DNA of 64,000 nt from assembly GCF_026914185.1 (NCBI RefSeq), contig NC_070561.1:2728001-2792000 (forward strand), written 5' to 3'. Positions 45,100 through 57,600 of the stretch are shown in pieces (the stretch's first letter is position 1; every line of letters starts with the position of its first letter). A program made the translations under genes and the position numbers. Under the pieces are notes generated by a model, which saw only the letters and a list, made by a program, of their open reading frames with translations, made no database searches and had not been told where the DNA came from. The stretch comes from Puccinia triticina (Eukaryota > Basidiomycota > Pucciniomycetes > Pucciniales > Pucciniaceae).

Positions 45100-45240
45100 T
45101 GCCCGTTTGGCAGTACCCAGCACCGCTTGGCGGGTACCGCCTGCGCCTGCGTGGTGCCGGGTGTGGTGCTGGGTGCCTTCTTTTTGGGGGAAAGGCGGTG
45201 TGGTACCCGGGTATCCCTGCAAGTACCGCTCAGCACATAT
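45100..45240. repeat. GGTACC/GGTGCC-rich block left of the hAT element
   Basis: Dense in GGTACC, GGTGCCGGGT and related words, matching 48665-48798 both directly (GTGCCGGGTG(T/C)GGTGC(T/C)GGGTGCC) and in part inverted (GGTACCCGCCA(A/G)GCGGTGC). Confidence 0.7.
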
Positions 45241-45376
45241 CATGGTCCCGCAGCCGTGGGTCAGGGGAGTCACGGGCACTACCCCCAAAATCACGGGCAC
45301 CCACTGCTTCTTGCTCCTCAACCCGGGATCACCGTCTTGCTCCTCAACCCACCAGACCCCTGCACCAGCAATACCA

Positions 45377-48300
45377 ATGGCTCCCAACCGCAAAAGACAA
45401 AAATCACAATTATCTGGTACATCTCCAACCCCAGATACGACAGACCAAGAAGAAACCCCGGGTCAAACTACTAGACAACCAGAAAACATCATCTCTCCAA
45501 CCAGTACCCAGGTACTGCCTACAGCAAGTCAAATACCCACCGATGAGGAAGAGCTACGTGAGTTAAGGAATCTCTTTGATTGCATCTTACCAGCTCACAC
45601 CTAATATTATATTAATATAGGACAAGCTCAGAAGATTGCGAGAAACAGCGCGAGCTCAAGCTATGAATCGTACGACGTACCCCAGCTTTCCAATCAATTC
45701 AACAAGCACGGCAGGCGCATGATCGCCTATCCATGCAAATTGTAAGTGAAATGTTATGTGTATTTTTATCGGTTCCTTTGGTTTGGACTGACATTCACCA
45801 TCAGATGTGGCATTAAGATCAATCCACCGACCGGGGACTCCTCTTGCAGCAATCTCAACAAACATGCCTCGATCTGCCTTCGCAAACACAAGGATGCTAA
45901 ATCCACCCAATCTTTGGCTTCTCTAGGCATTACAGGCACGGGGGACATCCAACCAAAGGAGGTAAGTGGGACTTTTCATGTCTTGAGATCAGGAAATTCA
46001 CATTTTATCTTCTTCTAGGTCCCCCAACTCTGCGCAATATGGTGCGCTGAATCCGCTCGGCCATTTTCAGCCCTTGTAGATGCTAGTCACAAGGCAATTC
46101 TCCACCCAACTGTTGTCAAGTATTTACCACGACCGCGCAATATATCAAACAATATCCACTTGCTCTACTCAGCGATCCAAGACAATTACTGCAGTGTTTT
46201 GAAAGTGAGTCCAGCCAAAAATTCGGATTTATTTTTACAGTTTCTAATATTTTATATCTGTAGGAGCACCAAGGAGTGTTATATATTGGAGTTGACGCCT
46301 GGCAGTCACCGAACGGCTTCGATATCTTGGGCATGGTAATCTATTGATTAGTACAAGATGAGAAGTATGATTTGAAACTAGAGGCTATGCGACTAGATTT
46401 TGTTTGGCTTTCTCATAGCCACACCGGTGAGTATTTGGCCAATACTGTTTGTGTAATCATGGAGAAATTTGGGGTTCAGGACAAGGTGACATCTTATTAT
46501 TCATAATCCGATTGCTGGGGCTTTTTTTGTTCCCTGTCTTTATAACTGACAAATGTTTTTGATATTTAGATCTGTGGTCTTTTCAGCAATAATGCAAAAA
46601 ATAAGGAAGTCATGGTGAGGGAGATCAAGAAGTTCAAGTGGCCACGTTTCCGGGGCAAGCCACAATGGATTTGCTGTTTCGCCCATATTCTCAACCTTAT
46701 AGCCCAGGCTATTCTCCGGCCGTTTGGAAATAAGGATAAGGAACAAAATTCTAATAAAAGAACCTCAAATAATGCCAATCATGACTCAGATGAGTCAGAA
46801 TTTGAAGACGATGATGCCGAGGAGCAAATCAGACAGTATGTGCCACTCTCATTCCGCCCGCCTGCAGTTGATTTATTTATTAATTCATATTTTTGATTCT
46901 GCTCTAGTCTCCCCCGGGGTGACAGTGATATTTCTACCCACCTCACAGATGAAGAGAGCAAGGACGAATTGTTTCATGACCAAGAAGATGACAACAGTAA
47001 CTCTCTCAGCGAAGCTGACATTGAACAAGCGAGTGAAGAAGATGAAGGAGATACCTATACAACCAATAGATGCAAACTCACACTGGCTAAGGTAAATTTC
47101 TCTACAGTCTGAAAGCTCCCTCATTTACACTTACCATTCATTTTTTTTCTACAGTTTCGAGCCATTGCTAAGAAGTTACGGTTCTCTCCGAATTCAAGGG
47201 CTGAATTTTTTGTGATTTGTCAAAAGCACGAGTTTCAGACTCCTCACAGCGTGGAAAGAGATGTGCGTACTCAGTGGAACTCATTGTTTGCTCAAATCAA
47301 AAGCATCATTCACTGCAATGCTGCGATGTAAGTCATTCTTATTCCATTGACTTTGGTATCAGCTTCAGATTGCTGACTGTGCAATCTCGCATCCTCACAG
47401 CCTTGAGTGGCAGCGACATAAGCAACACGGAATCGATTGCAAGTATCTCTTGGATAAGTCAGATATTGACTTAGCATGCGATTTAGCCCACGTCCTCAGC
47501 ATTTTCCAGGAGTTAACGCTTCAAGTCTCCACCGCCGGATTGTCTTGCCTATTGAACATTGTAGTCTACATTGACCAAATTACCAAGCACTTATCAACCG
47601 TTATTAGTGATTTAAAATACCCTCCAGCACTGAGGAATGCCTGCAGATATGGATTAAAGTTAACTAACAAATACTATAGCTTAACTGATACTTCTCCTCT
47701 CTACAGGATTGCTATTTGTACATATGATTCTCTTTATTCCGACTTTTTTTTTGCGTACTGACCAATTTTTTTTTACAGTATTGCACCCGTCGTTTAAGGA
47801 CGAGTATTTCAAGTTGGCTAATTGGGAGCCCAACTGGATTGCTGAAGCTATCTGCCTAGCCCGGGAGATGTGGATAAGCTTTTATAAGCCCCAACCACCG
47901 TTGATTCCCCTGATTCCCTCAGCTTCCTCCTCCAAGGCGAGTCAGCTGTTTTTAGTTAAATAAACCGCTGTATAAATCTGACTCCAATATTTCTATTTAT
48001 ATATCAAAAGCCCAAGACTAGTATGCTTGCAGGACTGGGAAACACCGCGGCTGCACGAGGGGGAAATGGCTCTACCGACGCATTTGATATCTGGCTTGCC
48101 GGAGGTCTCATCCTGGATGGCAGCAAGCCAGTCAACCCTCTCAACTGGTGGATGAAACAGAAGCGTGCCGGTAACATGCATGGTGGCCTTGTAGATATGG
48201 CACTGGATGTTCTAAGCTGTCCAGGTAAGTCAAACATGATGGAAATCTTGTTCATTGTAAATCTAATACATCATGGACTTGATTTTTTAGCAACATCCGT

Positions 48301-48520
48301 TGATGTCAAGCGAGCATTCAGCTTCAGTTGAGATTATGTTTTGTCAAGGCGTCACCGACTTGCACCCCTCTCGATTAGTCGCGGCATGACCATGGCATTC
48401 TACTCAAAAAATAACATGATAAAACCAGGTGTTTTGGCCTCATGGAAAGCCGGGATCAACAATGCAAAGAAGACTGGGAAGAAAAACAAAAGAAGAGTGA
48501 TTGAGTTGGAAAACAAATGA
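45377..48520 (+). pseudogene. hAT-family transposase gene, multi-exon with internal stops
   Basis: Cut-and-paste transposase recognised by order of blocks: a BED-like zinc finger (CGIK...SNLNKHASIC, about 45805-45875), VDAWQSPNG (about 46295) with DFVWLSHSHTGEYLA, FSNNAKNKEV (about 46575) where hAT proteins usually have an Asp before NA-N, an acidic insertion, and the dimerisation region FDIWLAGG...NPLNWWMKQ with CPATSVDVKRAFSFS and RHRLAPLS. Coding blocks are joined by apparent GT-AG introns. TGA stops at 46345-46347 and 48329-48331 and the changed catalytic position argue that this copy is dead. Last codon at 48518. Confidence 0.8.
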
Positions 48521-48664
48521 TCTATGCCCAACACAAAACCTGGGTATTGGTATTTGCTTTTTTTTTGATATGTATGCCTGCCGCGTTATTATAAATTGTG
48601 TGACGATGATAAATAAATAGCTAGAAATTAGAAAAACTTTAAGTGTGCGGAGCCAGATTGAAAA

Positions 48665-48798
48665 AAGGCACTGGTGGTACCCGTGGTACCCGCCTTAAGT
48701 ACCGCTGGTACCCGCCAGGCGGTGCCGGGTGCGGTGCCGGGTGCCAGTCTTTGGGAAAAAACACGCGGTTACTGGCGGTCCAACCGGTACCCGGGTCC
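48665..48798. repeat. GGTACC/GGTGCC-rich block right of the hAT element
   Basis: Counterpart of 45100-45240. Together they bracket the transposase gene and probably mark sub-terminal transposase-binding repeats; exact TIR tips and target duplication are not resolved. Confidence 0.65.
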
Positions 48799-48839
48799 AA
48801 TTCAACATTCCCTACTATTTCCCTTCCAAGCTCAGATCA

Positions 48840-49468
48840 CGCCTTGTGTAGAAGTTCCACACCGGGCCACGTCAGGATCAAGGGCAACGAGCTGGCCAAC
48901 AGAAAAGCAGCAGAGGCCAGAGGAGCTTCCCTCCTTGACGAGTCAATCAGGGGCAGCGTGTCAGCCAAGAAGACCAATTTGCTCTGGAAGGAGAAACTAT
49001 GGAAAGGGTCCCCGCGAATGACCTTTCCTGTCCAGGCGGCATTCCATCAACTTTGCTCAGGGCACATCCATTTGAATGCTTTCCAATTCAAGTGCAGTTG
49101 AGCTCCATACCCAATTTGCTTGCAGTGTGGGGTCCCTGAAACAGTGGATCACTACCTTGTCTCTTGTTCCAGGTACCCTGGGGCTAGGGCAGTAGCCAGG
49201 ACAATCCTTTGCGACAAGAGGATCACCACGGTCATGACCAGAACTCTCCTCCACAACCCCTTGGCCTTCCTGGCCACAAAAATCCTTCATCAAACTCTTG
49301 GCCAGACTCCCTCAATTCCAACGGGAAAGCAAATTTGGGGATACCCTTTGAGATCCCCCTTCCAGCTCTTTGGACCCAACTTCTCCCCACGGGTTCTTCC
49401 CTTTTTCACCCATCTTTTTCCTCCTTTTTCTTTCTTCTCTTCTAAATAAATAAATAGCAAAAAAAAAC
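48840..49468 (+). pseudogene. 5'-truncated LINE, RNase H and C-terminal zinc-knuckle tail
   Basis: The frame begins STPGHVRIKGNELANRKA, the end of a retrotransposon RNase H domain (GH-IKGNE-A). It passes a TGA at 49099-49101 and continues CLQCGVPETVDHYLVSC, the Cys/His tail common after RNase H in non-LTR elements. It ends near AATAAATAAATAGCAAAAAAAA (49445-49468), an A-rich 3' end. Typical 5'-truncated insertion next to the hAT element. Confidence 0.7.
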
Positions 49469-50328
49469 TCTCAAAAGCAAACTCCCAGAAAGCCCGTGAA
49501 AGTTCTCCCCTCTATTTTCAATTGTAAGGCTGTGTGGTTCTGCTACGTAGTTAAATTTGTAAGCTAGTTGAATATGCATAGTACACAATGTTAAGTCAAA
49601 TCTGCACTTAAAAAAAAAAAAAAAAAGAAGAAGCCCCTTAACCTGTTCATGGCCTGTTGTTATTTCATTTATTTTCATTGTCTGGGTGCAATTTGCACGT
49701 ACAACTGGGGGTTTTATGGTAGTTTCACAATCTGAGATGCGGGCAAGACAGGGCCCGATGGATGCAAGAGAGTTGGCAGCTTTGCATCCATGATCCATTT
49801 AGCATTCACTGCTGTTTATTTCTAGTACTCTTGTTGAGGATAGTGCAAAAACATACGCCTGTGTTTACTGCGCCGCTGTTGAAGCCATGCGCCTTAAAGG
49901 TGTAAATTTTCCATCCTCTAGGGCTAGTAGGGATGTTGAGTCCTCAGCTAGCCCAAGTGTGGGAAAAGATTGAGAGTAGAAAAACCCTTGATTTCCTAGC
50001 CATCCGGCGTATCAAAGGGTTAGTACTCAATCAGACTAGAAAAGATATTTTTGTTGATTGTAGAATTTTTCAAGAGAGAGTTTGAGGGCAAAAACCCTGC
50101 CTGCCCTCAAAATGGGGTGGGTGGGTGGTTAAAAAAAATTGAGTTTGAAACCTTTTTCCCCTAGATACGTTGTTGTGAAAAAAGGGTCTAAAACAAAATA
50201 GCTAGGATGGACAGTCGGGGAGCGGTGAGCAAGGGGAAGAGGTCTCTGAGGAGGATACTCTTTATCGGCTCAAGACTATCTTCTTGACCAACGCTCAGGC
50301 CTGTCTATTCTATTCTGGGCGAATCATT
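49469..50328. other. intergenic, no supported gene
   Basis: Holds an A run (49611-49626) and the first copy of a 48-bp direct repeat TCTGAGATG(C/T)G(G/T)GC(A/G)AGACAGGGCCCGATGG (about 49731; second copy about 50611). No gene. Confidence 0.4.
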
Positions 50329-50529
50329 GGAGGACTTCCCGTCGAGTCTGAGAGCCTCCCAGATCTCAATTTACAAACCCAAATTCTTAATTTTTGACAA
50401 AAAGGAAAATGTTTTCCTAACCCTACAGTTCATTAATTTCATGTGCACTGGTTTAGTTTTTGATAGGTGTCTTAATTTAGGATTTAGAGGGGCATCTAGC
50501 GCTCTCTAAACAACGACGGGAAGTCATCC
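50329..50529. mobile_element. MITE family A, copy 2
   Basis: 201 bp. Ends GGAGGACTTCCCGTCG (50329-50344) and CGACGGGAAGTCATCC (50514-50529) with ATT directly outside each end, as in the copy at 4361-4529. It lies 213 bases upstream of the DNA ligase start and may affect that promoter. Confidence 0.7.
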
Positions 50530-50742
50530 ATTGGTCTACAAAACACGCCCGTCCAATCCTGCGCATGGACTTTGGCACCCTCCTGCGTTCCTTGCTCGCG
50601 TGCCATCAATCTGAGATGTGTGCGAGACAGGGCCCGATGGGCGTGAGAGTGGCCAATCCGAGAATCCGACCAGATACATATTCCGGGTATTTACTGGATA
50701 TCACGTGACCGCTACCGGATATTCCGCGCGGGAAATCCAACC

Positions 50743-53700
50743 ATGTTTGAAGTGTTTCGCAACATCCTTCACGATAACTCTCGTCGCATGCAGCTCAAGC
50801 TCAGCCCAACTGGATCAGTTACCATCAGGACACGCCCAAATCAATTTAATCTTCAAGCATTTCAATCCTACTATCCTTGCACAAAGAGAAACAACGCATC
50901 CTTCGTAATCAACACAATGGGTGGCCAGCCCGCAACCTCATCCTCTTCGAGCTCGAATGGACCCACCAAACAGGTCACCTTGAATAAATTCTTCACCAAA
51001 CCTGTCGGCCATAAACCCGCTCTAGTACAGACGACTGTCAATAGCCTCTTCAATAAACAGAACAGGAAAAAGTCTCCGGAAGACATCAGCGAGGAACGCG
51101 TCAATCAAGATCTCAAACGAGCACCACCTGTTGATGTAGAGGAGGACGAGAATGCAACCAGGAGTTCGAAACGCGTCAAATCGAGTCAGAGCAAGAAAGA
51201 TGATAGTGAACCAAATAGTCAGCCAACTGAAGAGTCTAACGAGGAGCCAGTCCAAACAAATAAAAAAATCTCAAAAAAGCAATCAAAGACGAAAGTTGAA
51301 GAGGAAGAATCAAGCGAGCTCAAACTCTCTGATGCACCTATTAAGAAACAAGAAGACCCGGTGATCCAACAAGAAGAAAATTCTGAGGATGAAGAGGACG
51401 CAGAAGATGTAGCCAACTTAGCCTGTGGCGATGATTTAACTGAGCTGGAGGGTGGGGTGAGTTGGGAGAAGGGCAAGCCGGTTCCTTACGCAAGTCTAGC
51501 GCATACATTCAATTTGATCGATGGCACGACGAAACGACTGGAGATCACGAAATATTTAACCCAGTACTTGATTCAAGTAATCGATCGGACACCCAACGAG
51601 CTGCTCAAAGTGATCTACCTATGTATCAATCGATTGTGTCCTGATTACGAAGGCATCGAGCTAGGCATTGGCGAGTCTCTCCTGATCAAGGCTATCGGAT
51701 CGTCAATGGGTCGAACCATCGCCCAGGTCAAGGCCGATTTCAAGAAGGTCGGCGATCTCGGTAGCGTCGCTCAAAACAGCCGAACCACACAAAAGACGAT
51801 GTTCAAACCTAAACTCTTAACGGTCAACAGTGTCTATCAAGATTTGAAGACAATTGCTACTACTTCAGGCCATTCAGTGGGTATCCAATCCCCCTTCATT
51901 TTCCGCAGATTTGATGGTCACTAACTTGGTGCATCACAACATGATAGTCTCAAGCGAAGAAAGTGGGTATCATTACCAAGTTGCTCGCGTCCTGTCAAGG
52001 TGAAGAAGCCAAATTTGTGATCAGGTCACTGGAGGGTAAACTACGAATCGGATTAGCTGAAAGGACGGTCTTAGTGGCTCTTGCAAACGCCGCCGTCAGA
52101 ACTGGTGTTGGTGCGCATCTTCAGCTAGACCAGAGTAGCACTGCATCACAAAGTCCAAGCGGCTGGATCCGCGGAGGTTGATCATGATTTCTGTTGGCTT
52201 GATCGCTTTTTTACTAGGTCATAAGTCCAACTCGAAGCGTAAGAGCTCGTCGGAGGAGTTGGCAAAGGAGATTGTGGAAGGGACCGAGATCGTCAAAGCC
52301 GTCTTTTCCGAGATTCCGTCGTACGATCTCGTCATCCCCGCGTTGCTCCAAGGAGGTATTAGAGGACTCCGGGAGAACTGCAAATTGACGCCCGGCGTCC
52401 CATTGAAACCAATGCTGGCCAAACCCACCAAGGCCATTTCGGAGGTCCTGGACAGATTCGAGGGGCAAAAGTTCACCTGTGAATACAAATATGATGGCGA
52501 AAGAGCGCAGGTAACATAATCTCTTCTGTTTTTTTTCTTCAGAGGACAGCTGGAAGGGCAAACTTAGCTTGACTTGGTTTTTTGTGGGGGGAATAAATAG
52601 ATACATTTCCTAAGCGATGGATCGATTAGTATCTTTAGTAGGAATTCTGAAAACATGAGCGTGAAATATCCGGATATGGTGGATCAATTACCGCGAGCGA
52701 TCAAGAAGGAAGTAACGCGAAATTTCGTGTTGGATGCCGAAGCGGTCGCATGGGATCGGACGACGAAGAAGATCCTGCCGTTCCAAGAACTGAGCAAACG
52801 GAAGCGGAAAGACGTCAAGGCAGAGGACATCACGATCCAAGTGCATATCTTTGCATTCGATCTGCTTTACCTCAACGACGAACCGCTGATCAATACGGAT
52901 TTCAATCATCGGAGAGGGTTGCTGAAGGAGCATTTCAATGAGATCGAGGGGGAATTCAGCTTTGCTACGTCCGTTGATGTCGACAATGTAGACGAGATCC
53001 AGTCGTTCCTTGATGAGAGTGTCAAGGCGGGATGTGAAGGATTGATGGTGAAGATGTTGGATGGGACAAGTGCCCATTATGAGCCGAGCAGACGAAGTAT
53101 GAACTGGCTCAAAGTGCGTGATCTTGCCCTCTGCCGTCCCACATCTCACCAGTTGAAGATTACCACTTGTTTATATTTTCGAATCTGTTGAATCGGAAAA
53201 AAAAAGGTCAAGAAAGACTATCTGGCAGGCATAGGAGATTCCCTGGACCTAGTAGTCGTTGGGGCGTACCATGGGAAAGGGAAGCGAACGAACGTGTACG
53301 GGGCGTTCCTGCTAGCGTGTTACGAGCCGGAGTCGGAGACGTACCAGACGATCTGCAAGCTGGGCACGGGCTTTTCGGAGGAGGACCTCGAGTCTCATCA
53401 CAAGAAACTCGAGCCACTGGAGCTGACCGTCCAGAAGAAGTACTTCGATGTCGGCGAGGCCAAGCCGGATGTCTGGTTCGAGCCGAAGATCGTCTGGGAG
53501 GTCTTGGCCGCCGATCTCAGTCTCAGTCCCGTGTACAGTGCCGCCAAAGGTCTAGTAAGCCCTCCTCTCCTCTCGAACACGCTTCTTCTTTTTTTCTGTG
53601 TCACCAACTTATCTCCGTCCATCCACAGTGTGGTGATGGGACTCGGGGCGTCTCGCTCCGGTTTCCGCGGTACATCAAGGAGCGGGACGACAAGACGGCC

Positions 53701-53897
53701 GACGACGCGACGGTCTCCGAACAGGTACAGCCCGATGCCCTTTTTTCTCGGCTGGATGGCTGCTGACCCTGTCCGTGCGCTTTCAGGTCGCGGAGATGTA
53801 TAAGAAGCAGGCCTCGGCGCAGGATGGCACCCATGGGGGAGGCCCTCGGAAGAAGGGCAAGAAAGGAAAAGAGGACGCAGATGATGATTTCTGGTGA
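50743..53897 (+). CDS. CDC9: ATP-dependent DNA ligase I
   Basis: Replicative ligase that seals Okazaki fragments and repair nicks. A PIP box QVTLNKFF lies just after the internal Met59 (50917), the likely nuclear start. Then a long acidic/basic linker, the DNA-binding domain ([28 protein letters not shown]), and the adenylation domain with motif I KYDGER (about 52489-52506). Later motifs include [26 protein letters not shown] and, after an intron, KKDYLAG. The OB fold has [14 protein letters not shown] and TSK-like ends; the protein ends DADDDFW. At least seven exons with GT-AG introns. The 58 residues before Met59 are Arg/Lys-rich with few acids and may be a mitochondrial presequence, as in yeast CDC9, so both starts may be used. 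Complete. Confidence 0.93.
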
Positions 53898-54600
53898 CCG
53901 AGCACTACATCTTGTATCTCTTTCCCCCCCAGGTAGTCCAATGCGCGCTTCTTTTTCCCCCCATGATTTCGATTCTATGTGATCTTGTCCCTCGTTTTCC
54001 CGCTATGTAAAGATACTCAGCCGGCAACTTGGGAAGCTGTTGCGGGTTGGACAGCCGATCGGCCGGCGTGCCCGCTGGTGGAAACACGGTCGGGCGATGG
54101 CACGATTCCAATTTCCCGGAGCTGGATGATTGCCCGGAGCATGATGGCTGATAAGCTTATGCGAGACACGCAATTATAGTTTACGTCGAGATCTCCACGT
54201 ATGTATAAGACGTTGAGGGAACCAGATCAGATGCGCAGAACAATACATGATGATTATCTGGCTGGAGTCTGCAATGAGGGCAAGCATCATGAAAACCACA
54301 GTCCGGGGTTGCCACAAGGCTTTTGATGTGTGTGTGTGTGTAGCTGGATGTTTCGGAGCGCTTCTCATGGATGCAGTCCAGCACTTCTTTAGGAATTCTT
54401 GCAGTTGGGGACTGGATGAGGTATATGCAAGCTTGATGCAAGATTGTATATCCATATTTGAGTTGTATTTTCAGGTGAAGCATACAATTGTTTTTTCGGT
54501 TGCTGTTCTCGGTTCTTCTTGCTTGCTTGCTTGCTTTCTTTCTTTTTTCTTTTTTCTTTTTTCTTTTTTTTTGTTTTCTCCATCATCAGCCTACTTTGCG
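53898..54600. promoter_or_regulatory. region between DNA ligase and ITC1-like genes
   Basis: 700 bases holding the ligase 3' UTR and the promoter of the next gene. A TC-rich tract (54535-54575, mostly CTTTTTT) lies 25 bases before the next start codon, a common fungal promoter/5' UTR feature. A (GT)n run is at 54330-54342. Confidence 0.45.
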
Positions 54601-57600
54601 ATGCCCCTGCTCGACCGGACCGAGGTTTCCCCCCTGCCGCTGCCCAGCCAGCTCGGCCAGCTCCCGCCGGACACCGAGCTCTGGCTGATCGCGCAGACGG
54701 GCGAGATCTTCACGGACTACGAGTTGAGCCAACAAAAAAAAAAAAAAAAAAAAAAAAGGCATACAGACACTGACAGACTGCTTCCAGGTCGTACGCCAAC
54801 CGACACCTCTTCTACTCCCAGCCCATCTTCACCCCCACCGCACCCGCAAGCCACCACCACCAGCCAGTCTCATTCTTCCAGGCACTCAACCACGAACACG
54901 CAGCCCAGGACGAGCTCATCCAGAAGCACTTCCCAGAAACACTCAAGCAGCGCATCACAGCCGCAGTCAGCCTCCAGCCAGCCCGTAAGCACATCAAACA
55001 CCCCCAGACAAGCTCAGAACCATACCCTGACCACACACATCCAGAACGACAGCCAAACATCGACCATCTCGTCGACTATCTCTACGAACTGTTCCACAAC
55101 CGATTCAATGTCGCCGACAAAGTCACCGTCGACCTGGCATCCAGCCACAGCGCATCCCCCTCCGTCTACCCGGCCAAGGTAGTCAAGGTCTTCCCCCCCA
55201 AGCCGATCAGAGACCTCGACAAGCACGCATACGCAGACCTCATCCACCTCCAGGCCATCGACCGCTTCTCGCTCGACCTCAACAAAACACTTCAGATCGA
55301 CAGCCCCGCCGGATACCTATACACCATCCAGCTCATCGATGACCAGCAATCCAACTCCGACAACTTCGGCGCGAGCTACATGGAAGTCGAAACGAGGAAA
55401 CTCAGGTACATCACATCCACATCCCACTCTCCATGTCACACAAGATCTATGTATCTAACACACATCACCTCTCAAGCCGGCCTGCAGACACATTCTCCAA
55501 ACCACTCCTCAAACGATTCCTACAGTCCGTCCTAGTACCCTCCTCACACAGCAGCAACCCACCATCCCTTCCCAGATGGACCATCCATCCAGACCTCTCA
55601 CTGCCCAAGACCATCACACCCAAACCGATACCAGTACCCAGCTACAAATCATTGGTCAAAAACTACGACCAAATCAACCGACTAGCAACTCAAGCAGACC
55701 ATCATCATCTAACCGAGCCGCACCCCAAAAAACGCAAGAAGAACACCTGCCAGCCCCTCACCCCCTCACAAACATCCCTCCAAACACTGCCCCCATCCTA
55801 TCAAGACTACCCAGACCACCTCAAGGAGACACTCAGCAGCTGTGCACAGCTCATCGAAAAACAGCTCGAGCCCAACAGCCTCAACTACTCCATCGTCGAG
55901 CCTTGCCCCCAGAAGAAGGTGGTCAAGAAGAAGAGGAAGAAAACGCTGGATTCCACCGATCCATCGGCCCTTATACCCATCAATGCCCACCTAGATCACC
56001 CCCTCACCGTCAACACTCAGCTAGCTAATCCAGCCGACCCTGCCCTCCCTCTCATCAGTGCTACCACCCCAAGCACCGCCACAAAAGAATCCAAGAAAAC
56101 AATCAAATACCCAAGTAGGCCCTGCATCTAAAGCATACCAGAAAGTTTGTTGGCTGATCGGTCTTTCTTCTCTCCCCTCCCCTTCCCTCCCCTCCGTGCT
56201 TGTTTGGAAACAAGTTGAAGATCTTGATCTCGATCCATTCACAATTATTGATGGCCGCTACCTACGACGAGCCAACCCAACCCCGCTCAAGCTACCCAGA
56301 AAACCACAGCCCAGTCAGCAAAAGCTCGGAAAGAAATTTGCCCAACGGCTCAAGATCTGGTCGTTTGTGAACATCTTCAAGTTGAACGAGCGACGCTGTA
56401 AATTTGAAGAGTTCGACGAGAGTCTAGATGATCTGACGGCCAGCTTGGTCAAGCTCATCCTGAGTCAGAGTGGATTAAGATACCCGACGACCAGGCCCCA
56501 AAGGTTTACCTCCATCTCCGTCTTGCCCTTCTTCGCCACCCGTCCCGCTCAAGAGTGTCGAGTGATGAGCATCGATGAGCGAGAGTACTGGGTGCGCAAG
56601 GGCCTTCGTTTTGTCAACATCACGCGCAGGCTACACGAGTTTGCATTGGCGAGTGCCGCGGGTAAGCGCAAGACCAATCGAGCCGCGCTCGAGGAGGACT
56701 GGGTGATGGGACTGGTCGAGATCATGTGCCATCGAGGTGGGATCGAACGCTTGGGCTGCATGGCCCGAATGCTCAAATACTTCTTTTCGACCGAGGGGAC
56801 CCTGCTGGCGATCGACCACACGATCGATCAAGACGACGAGCTACCCGACCCGGGGGTCACTAAGAAGCCCCAAGACTCGCATCCCAAGACGAAGTACGAC
56901 CAGGCTAATGCCCCGCAGGATGGAGACAGTCCTCTATCGAACACCACCGACGACAGTCTGACGGTTCAAGACAGCGAAGGATCCGTAGACGGCCTCGATA
57001 AAGAGGAAGACGTCGAGCCCGAAGCCGGGGCGGAAACGGCGGACGAAGATGGCCGTCGATACGGCAGATCGATTCGCAACCAACGGAGCAACCCGCGCAT
57101 GCTGAAGAAAACTCTGGCCGCCCGGTTCGCACTCCTACCCATTGACGACAAACTTGTCCTGCTCGAGTTCTTGTGCGATCTGGCGACCGAAAGCGACCAG
57201 GTCCGCAATTATATGGACGAGTGCGACGAGAAGCTGACCGTCGTTCGGCGAGAAAAAGCGGACGTGAATAAGGAGAAACGCAAAGTGTCAGTCTCGCCTC
57301 TTCTTCTCGATCTTGATACCTGGTCCCGCAAACTGACTCGCAGCACACACATATATATACAATAGACTCGAAGAGCTGGCACGTCTCGAGGCTCGTAAGG
57401 CCGAAGCAGCACTCAACACCCAGCCGGCCTCGACCACAGAGCCTAGCAGTTCTACGATAACGGAACCATCGCCGACAACGGAGCCGGATGCGGCGCAGCC
57501 TCCTCCCAAGCAGGAGCCATCGACGGAGGCCGCGCCGGCGCAGGGCTCTCCAGAAGTGATGTTGGGGAGGGGAGGGGACGTGAGTGCAGAGCCGGAAGAG

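Noticed and set aside
54735..54758. 24-A run near the ITC1 start as a poly-A insertion or retrogene tail
   Set aside because: It lies within intron 1, which splices out cleanly (GTTGAG...TTCCAG) and restores the WAC domain.
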